The notes under the pieces are model-generated. The model was not told the DNA's origin, did no database searches, and saw only the letters and a program-made list of their open reading frames with translations. 58,683 nucleotides of DNA from an alpha proteobacterium AAP81b (GTDB lineage Bacteria; Pseudomonadota; Alphaproteobacteria; Sphingomonadales; Sphingomonadaceae): NCBI GenBank assembly GCA_001295935.1, contig LJHX01000089.1, positions 1 through 58,683 of the forward strand, written 5' to 3'. Shown here piece after piece: positions 55,471 through 58,683 of the stretch (the first letter of the stretch is position 1; each line of letters opens with the position of its first letter). Position numbers and translations under genes: made by a program.

Positions 55471-55493
55471 CCGATTTGGCCAAGTGTAGGACA
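55471..55493 (-). promoter_or_regulatory. TGTCCTACAC-TTGG-CCAAATCGG box (module copy 2)
   Basis: This is the minus-strand copy of the promoter-like box, followed by a GGTTAAGG stretch and an ATG at 55457 whose frame contains the repeat-encoded KPSETVKLVNFQ. The transcript, if made, would run antisense into the DUF3775 gene. It has the same order and spacing as copy 1 (about 105 versus 101 bp from box to repeat). Confidence 0.5.
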
Positions 55494-55557
55494 GGCGATC
55501 TTGCGCGGCCGGCAAGCGGCGTCGGCGTTGATCCTTGTGGAGCGCGAAGGGTCGCCC

Positions 55558-56505
55558 CTAGCGCACCCGCTCGGCGCGTGACGTCGCGGTGGCGATCGGC
55601 GCTTCGGCGCGGCTCTTGACCCCCAGCGAAATCAGCAGCGACGACGACACGAAGATCGACGAATAGGTGCCGATGACAATGCCGAGCACCATCGCCGCGG
55701 TAAAGCCGAAGATGACGTCGGGGCCGAGGATCAGCATCGCCACCAGCGCGGCGAGCAGGGTCACCGAGGTCATCACCGTGCGCGGCAGCGTTTCGTTGAC
55801 CGAAAGGTCGATGATCGGGCCGATGTCCATCGTCCGGTATTTGCGCAGATTCTCACGGATGCGATCGTCGATGACGACCTTGTCGTTCAGCGAATAGCCG
55901 ATGATCGTCAGCACCGCCGCGACGATGTTGAGGTCGAACTCCAGCTGCGTCAGCGCGAAGAAACCGAGCGTCACGACGACATCGTGCACCAGCGCGACGA
56001 CGGTCGAAATGCCGAAATACCATTCGAAGCGGAACCAGGTGAACAATGCTACGAACAGCATCGACAACCCGACCGCCCAGAGCCCGTCCGAAATCAGCTC
56101 GCCGGATACCTTGCCCGAAACGCTTTCGGTGCGGCGGAAATTGACATTGCCATAGGTCGCCTTGAGCCCTGTCTGGACCTTGGCGACGACGCGCTGCACC
56201 GCAGTCTGGTCGCCTTCGGGAAGCGGCAGGCGGATCAGGATGTTGCGGGGATTGCCGAATTCCTGCAGCGCCGAGCGGCCGACGCCGAGGCTGTCGACCT
56301 CGGTGCGCAGGCTGTCGAGCGCCGGGGGCTTGGGAAACTCGACTTCCATCGTCAGCCCGCCGACGAAATCGACGCCGAGGTTGAGCCCGCGCACGCCGAG
56401 CAGCACCGCCGAACCGATCGTCAGCAGCAGGGTCAGCGCAAAGGCGATATGGCGGATCCGGACAAAACCGATGTTGGTATTGTCGGGGACGATCTTCAGC
56501 GGCAT
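55558..56505 (-). CDS. secF: Protein translocase subunit SecF
   Basis: SecF partners SecD to promote protein export with the proton-motive force. The 315-residue protein has six membrane helices and the family segments RGLNLGVDFVGGLTMEVEFP, YSLNDKVVIDDRIRENLRKY, and SVNETLPRTVMTSVTLLAAL. ATG 56505 is preceded by GAGGAGGAG; the frame reaches to 56583. It follows secD across a 97-bp gap with hairpins. Confidence 0.95.
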   Translation of the reverse strand: MPLKIVPDNTNIGFVRIRHIAFALTLLLTIGSAVLLGVRGLNLGVDFVGGLTMEVEFPKPPALDSLRTEVDSLGVGRSALQEFGNPRNILIRLPLPEGDQTAVQRVVAKVQTGLKATYGNVNFRRTESVSGKVSGELISDGLWAVGLSMLFVALFTWFRFEWYFGISTVVALVHDVVVTLGFFALTQLEFDLNIVAAVLTIIGYSLNDKVVIDDRIRENLRKYRTMDIGPIIDLSVNETLPRTVMTSVTLLAALVAMLILGPDVIFGFTAAMVLGIVIGTYSSIFVSSSLLISLGVKSRAEAPIATATSRAERVR

Positions 56506-56516
56506 CGCGAACTCCT

Positions 56517-56555
56517 CCTCCCCCTCGATGGGGGAGGCGACTCGGCGCAGCCGAG
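56517..56555. repeat. Two adjacent hairpins in the secD-secF gap
   Basis: CCTCCCCC-TCGAT-GGGGGAGG (56517-56537) and CTCGGC-GCA-GCCGAG (56541-56555) are perfect inverted repeats. The first lies directly next to the secF ribosome site: on the minus strand its last arm runs into GGAGGAG before the ATG. Repeats of this CTCGATGGGGGAGG type are common in alphaproteobacterial intergenic DNA (recalled). Confidence 0.75.
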
Positions 56556-56602
56556 CGGGTGGGGGTGGTTGCGGCAGCGGCAAAGGCGGCGGGCGGCGGA
56601 CA

Positions 56603-58195
56603 TCAGATCACCAGCGCCACCGGCCGGCCGCGCTGCAGCCAGCGCGCCACCATCAGCCGCACCACCGTCACCGCGGTGAACACCGACGTCGCGATGCCGA
56701 TCGACAGCACCACGGCGAAACCCTTGATCGGTCCCGATCCGAAAGCGAACATGATGATCGCGACGATGATGTTGAGCGAGTTCGCGTCCCAGATCGTCCG
56801 CGTCGCTTCCTTGAAGCCGACCTCGACCGAATGGACGACGCCGCGCCCCTTGCGCTGTTCCTCGCGGATGCGCTCGTTGATGAGGACATTGGCATCGACC
56901 GCGGCGCCGATGGTCAGCACCATCCCGGCGATGCCCGGCAGGGTCAGCGTGAAGCCGCCGACCGACATCACCGCGAGGATCAGCACGACATTGAGGGCCA
57001 GGGCAATAACGGCATAGACGCCGAAGCGACCGTAGCAGAGGATCATCAGCAGCGAGACGGCCAGCACCGCGACGATCGCCGCGATAGCGCCCTTGTCGAT
57101 CGAATCCTTGCCGAGATCGGGCCCGACGGTGCGTTCGTCGACGACTTGCAACTCGACGGGCAGTTTGCCCGAGCGCAACAGGATGGCGAGTTCGTTCGCC
57201 GTCTGGATGGTATAGCTGCCCGAAATGATGCCGGCGCCGCCGAGAATCGGTTCGTTGATGTTGGGCGCCGAGATGACCTTGTTGTCGAGGATGATGGCGA
57301 AGGGCTTGCCGACATTCTCCTGCGTCGCCCGGCCGAACTTTTTGCCGCCGGTCGAATTGAAGCGGAAGCTGACCGCCGGCGAGCCGTTCTGATCCTGGCT
57401 GACCTGCGAATCGACAAGCTCGTCGCCGCTGATGATGGCGCGGCGCTTGACGACGATCGGCTGGCCCTCGGTGGTCGTCAGCAACTGGCTGCCGGGCGGC
57501 ACCCGGCCTTGCGCGACCTCATTGGGGTCGGCGCCGACATCGACGAGCTTGAATTCGAGCTTGGCGGTCTTGCCGAGCAGCGCCTTCAGCGCCGTCGGGT
57601 CCTGCAGGCCGGGCACATCGACGACGATGCGGTTGGCGCCTTGCCGAACGATCGTCGGTTCGCGCGTGCCGAGCTCGTCGATGCGCCGGCGGATGACTTC
57701 GACCGCCTGTTCCATCGCGCCGTTGATCGCCGCCGTGATCCCGGCTTCGGTCTCGCTGAGCACCAGGCGGTTGCCGGCGACGGTAACGTCGATGTCGCGC
57801 ACCGCGCCGAGCGCACCGATCGGCTGGGTCGCCTTGCGCAGCGCCGTCGCGGCGGCTTCGACGCGCGCCGGATCGGTGATCGTCACCGACAGCCGGCCAT
57901 CGGCGAGCGACAGGTCGGTGAATGCGACACCGCCGCCGCTGACCTGGCGCAGTTCCGAGCGAACCGTGTCCTCGAGCGCTTCGAGCTTCGCCTTGCGGAC
58001 GTCCTCGGTCGTCGCTTCGAGCATCAGGTGCGAGCCGCCGCGCAGATCGAGGCCGAGGCTCAATTGCCGATTGGGCAGGTAATCGGGCAGCGCCGCCGCC
58101 TGGCGCTCGCTGAGGAAATTCGGCGCGGCGAAGATCAGCCCGAGCGCGATCGTTATGTAGATCGACCAGATCTTCCAGGGCGGCAGGTCGAGCAT
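56603..58195 (-). CDS. secD: Protein translocase subunit SecD
   Basis: SecD is the large partner of SecF in the accessory export complex. The 530-residue protein has an N-terminal helix (WKIWSIYITIALGLIFAAPN), a long periplasmic domain starting LGLDLRGGSHLMLEAT and a six-helix domain with LPGIAGMVLTIGAAVDANVL and NERIREEQRKGRGVVHSV. The ATG overlaps the yajC stop (TGATG). TAIFMV-type details were not needed for identity. Confidence 0.96.
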   Translation of the reverse strand: MLDLPPWKIWSIYITIALGLIFAAPNFLSERQAAALPDYLPNRQLSLGLDLRGGSHLMLEATTEDVRKAKLEALEDTVRSELRQVSGGGVAFTDLSLADGRLSVTITDPARVEAAATALRKATQPIGALGAVRDIDVTVAGNRLVLSETEAGITAAINGAMEQAVEVIRRRIDELGTREPTIVRQGANRIVVDVPGLQDPTALKALLGKTAKLEFKLVDVGADPNEVAQGRVPPGSQLLTTTEGQPIVVKRRAIISGDELVDSQVSQDQNGSPAVSFRFNSTGGKKFGRATQENVGKPFAIILDNKVISAPNINEPILGGAGIISGSYTIQTANELAILLRSGKLPVELQVVDERTVGPDLGKDSIDKGAIAAIVAVLAVSLLMILCYGRFGVYAVIALALNVVLILAVMSVGGFTLTLPGIAGMVLTIGAAVDANVLINERIREEQRKGRGVVHSVEVGFKEATRTIWDANSLNIIVAIIMFAFGSGPIKGFAVVLSIGIATSVFTAVTVVRLMVARWLQRGRPVALVI

Positions 58196-58566
58196 CAGCC
58201 GCGCGCCCCCGCGCTGGTGTCATTGGCCGCCGCCGGGGCATTGCGCCCCCGCACGTCGCCGAGCGTCGCCTTGAGGACGCGGATCTTGACCGTCGGGGCG
58301 ATCTCGACCTCGACCTCGGCGTCCATGACGCGGGTCACCTTGCCGATCACGCCGCCGGCGGTGACGACTTCGTCACCCTTCTGGACGCCGTCGATCATGG
58401 CGCGATGCGCCTTGGCGCGCGTCTGCTGGGGGCGGATGATCAGGAAATAGAAGATCGCGAAGATCGCCAGATAGGGGACGAAGGCGATCAGCCCGACCAT
58501 CCCACCGGCGGCGGCGGCGTTTCCGGCCGCGGGCGCGGTCTGGGCATAGGCCGGGGAAAAGAACAT
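58195..58566 (-). CDS. yajC: Preprotein translocase accessory subunit YajC
   Basis: YajC is a small inner-membrane component of the SecDF-YajC complex. The 123-residue protein has one membrane helix (LIAFVPYLAIFAIFYFLIIR) followed by PQQTRAKAHRAMIDGVQKGD and EVVTAGGVIGKVTRV. It is the first gene of the yajC-secD-secF run. Confidence 0.95.
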   Translation of the reverse strand: MFFSPAYAQTAPAAGNAAAAGGMVGLIAFVPYLAIFAIFYFLIIRPQQTRAKAHRAMIDGVQKGDEVVTAGGVIGKVTRVMDAEVEVEIAPTVKIRVLKATLGDVRGRNAPAAANDTSAGARG

Positions 58567-58683
58567 CGTACAGGGCTTTCAGGGTGGTCAGGGCGCGCTT
58601 GGCAAGTCGCGGCCTCTAGCGCCTGCCCGCGCAGCGCGCAACGTGGTGGCACGGCGCGGCGCGGCGGCTATGACGAGGCCATG

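Overview
The window is high-GC DNA from an alphaproteobacterium, most likely a member of the Sphingomonadales. The evidence is the mnmA-sciP-ctrA block, a PrsK/PrsR pair of the PEP-CTERM/exosortase A type together with a PEP-CTERM substrate, a cyclic-nucleotide-domain thioredoxin-reductase-like protein, and several G/C-rich dyad repeats of the kind common in sphingomonad intergenic DNA. Genus cannot be fixed from this sequence alone.

Layout. 1-3.1 kb: flagellar genes fliF (cut by the window edge), fliE and a sigma-54-type activator, read leftward. 3.1-5.6 kb: mnmA, then the cell-cycle genes sciP and ctrA. 5.7-10.9 kb: an FMN reductase, a serralysin-like RTX protease and a second RTX protein. 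10.9-14.4 kb: a leftward operon-like run rpiB-glyA-small membrane protein-nrdR-trmJ, with most joints overlapping. 14.5-18.9 kb: a type ISP-like restriction-modification gene broken by a stop codon, and a Uma2-family gene. 18.9-22.2 kb: acyl-CoA metabolism genes, a PEP-CTERM protein and murI. 22.3-25.2 kb: a third RTX protein with an FG-GAP propeller, also broken by a stop codon. 25.7-29.9 kb: an acyltransferase, a membrane protein, hemB and the convergent TrxB-like protein. 30.0-32.4 kb: a secreted NG-pentapeptide protein, an ADYC-domain protein and a divergent HTH regulator, with a dyad-rich operator between. 32.4-35.9 kb: GIY-YIG protein, argC, an acetyltransferase, a gamma-carbonic anhydrase, a holin/spanin-like pair and tRNA-Pro. 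36.0-40.9 kb: prsR-prsK and a mannose-1-phosphate guanylyltransferase. 40.9-44.1 kb: MarR and an EmrAB-type efflux system. 44.2-48.1 kb: tolB, pal, fmt, truA and a tiny membrane-protein gene behind a consensus sigma-54 promoter. 48.2-55.3 kb: alkaline phosphatase, a 2OG oxygenase, a DUF481 porin-like protein, a nuclease, tRNA-Met, a third stop-interrupted gene, a nitronate monooxygenase and a DUF3775 protein. 55.6-58.6 kb: secF, secD and yajC.

How the parts connect. PrsK/PrsR is expected to drive sigma-54 promoters of surface and exopolysaccharide-related genes. Two near-perfect -24/-12 promoters are visible, one in front of the flagellar activator and one in front of a 46-residue membrane protein. 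The three RTX proteins share a C-terminal module and look like type I secretion substrates from one duplicated family, but no type I transporter is present here.

Most interesting structures: (a) a dispersed module made of a promoter-like box (TGTCCTACAC, 3-4 bases, CCAAAT) and, about 100 bp downstream, an exact 35-bp repeat with two nested dyads; (b) three accessory genes each split by a single in-frame stop with the frame intact on both sides; (c) the NG-repeat/ADYC/HTH locus with its TTGCA operator array. None of these has been checked against a database.
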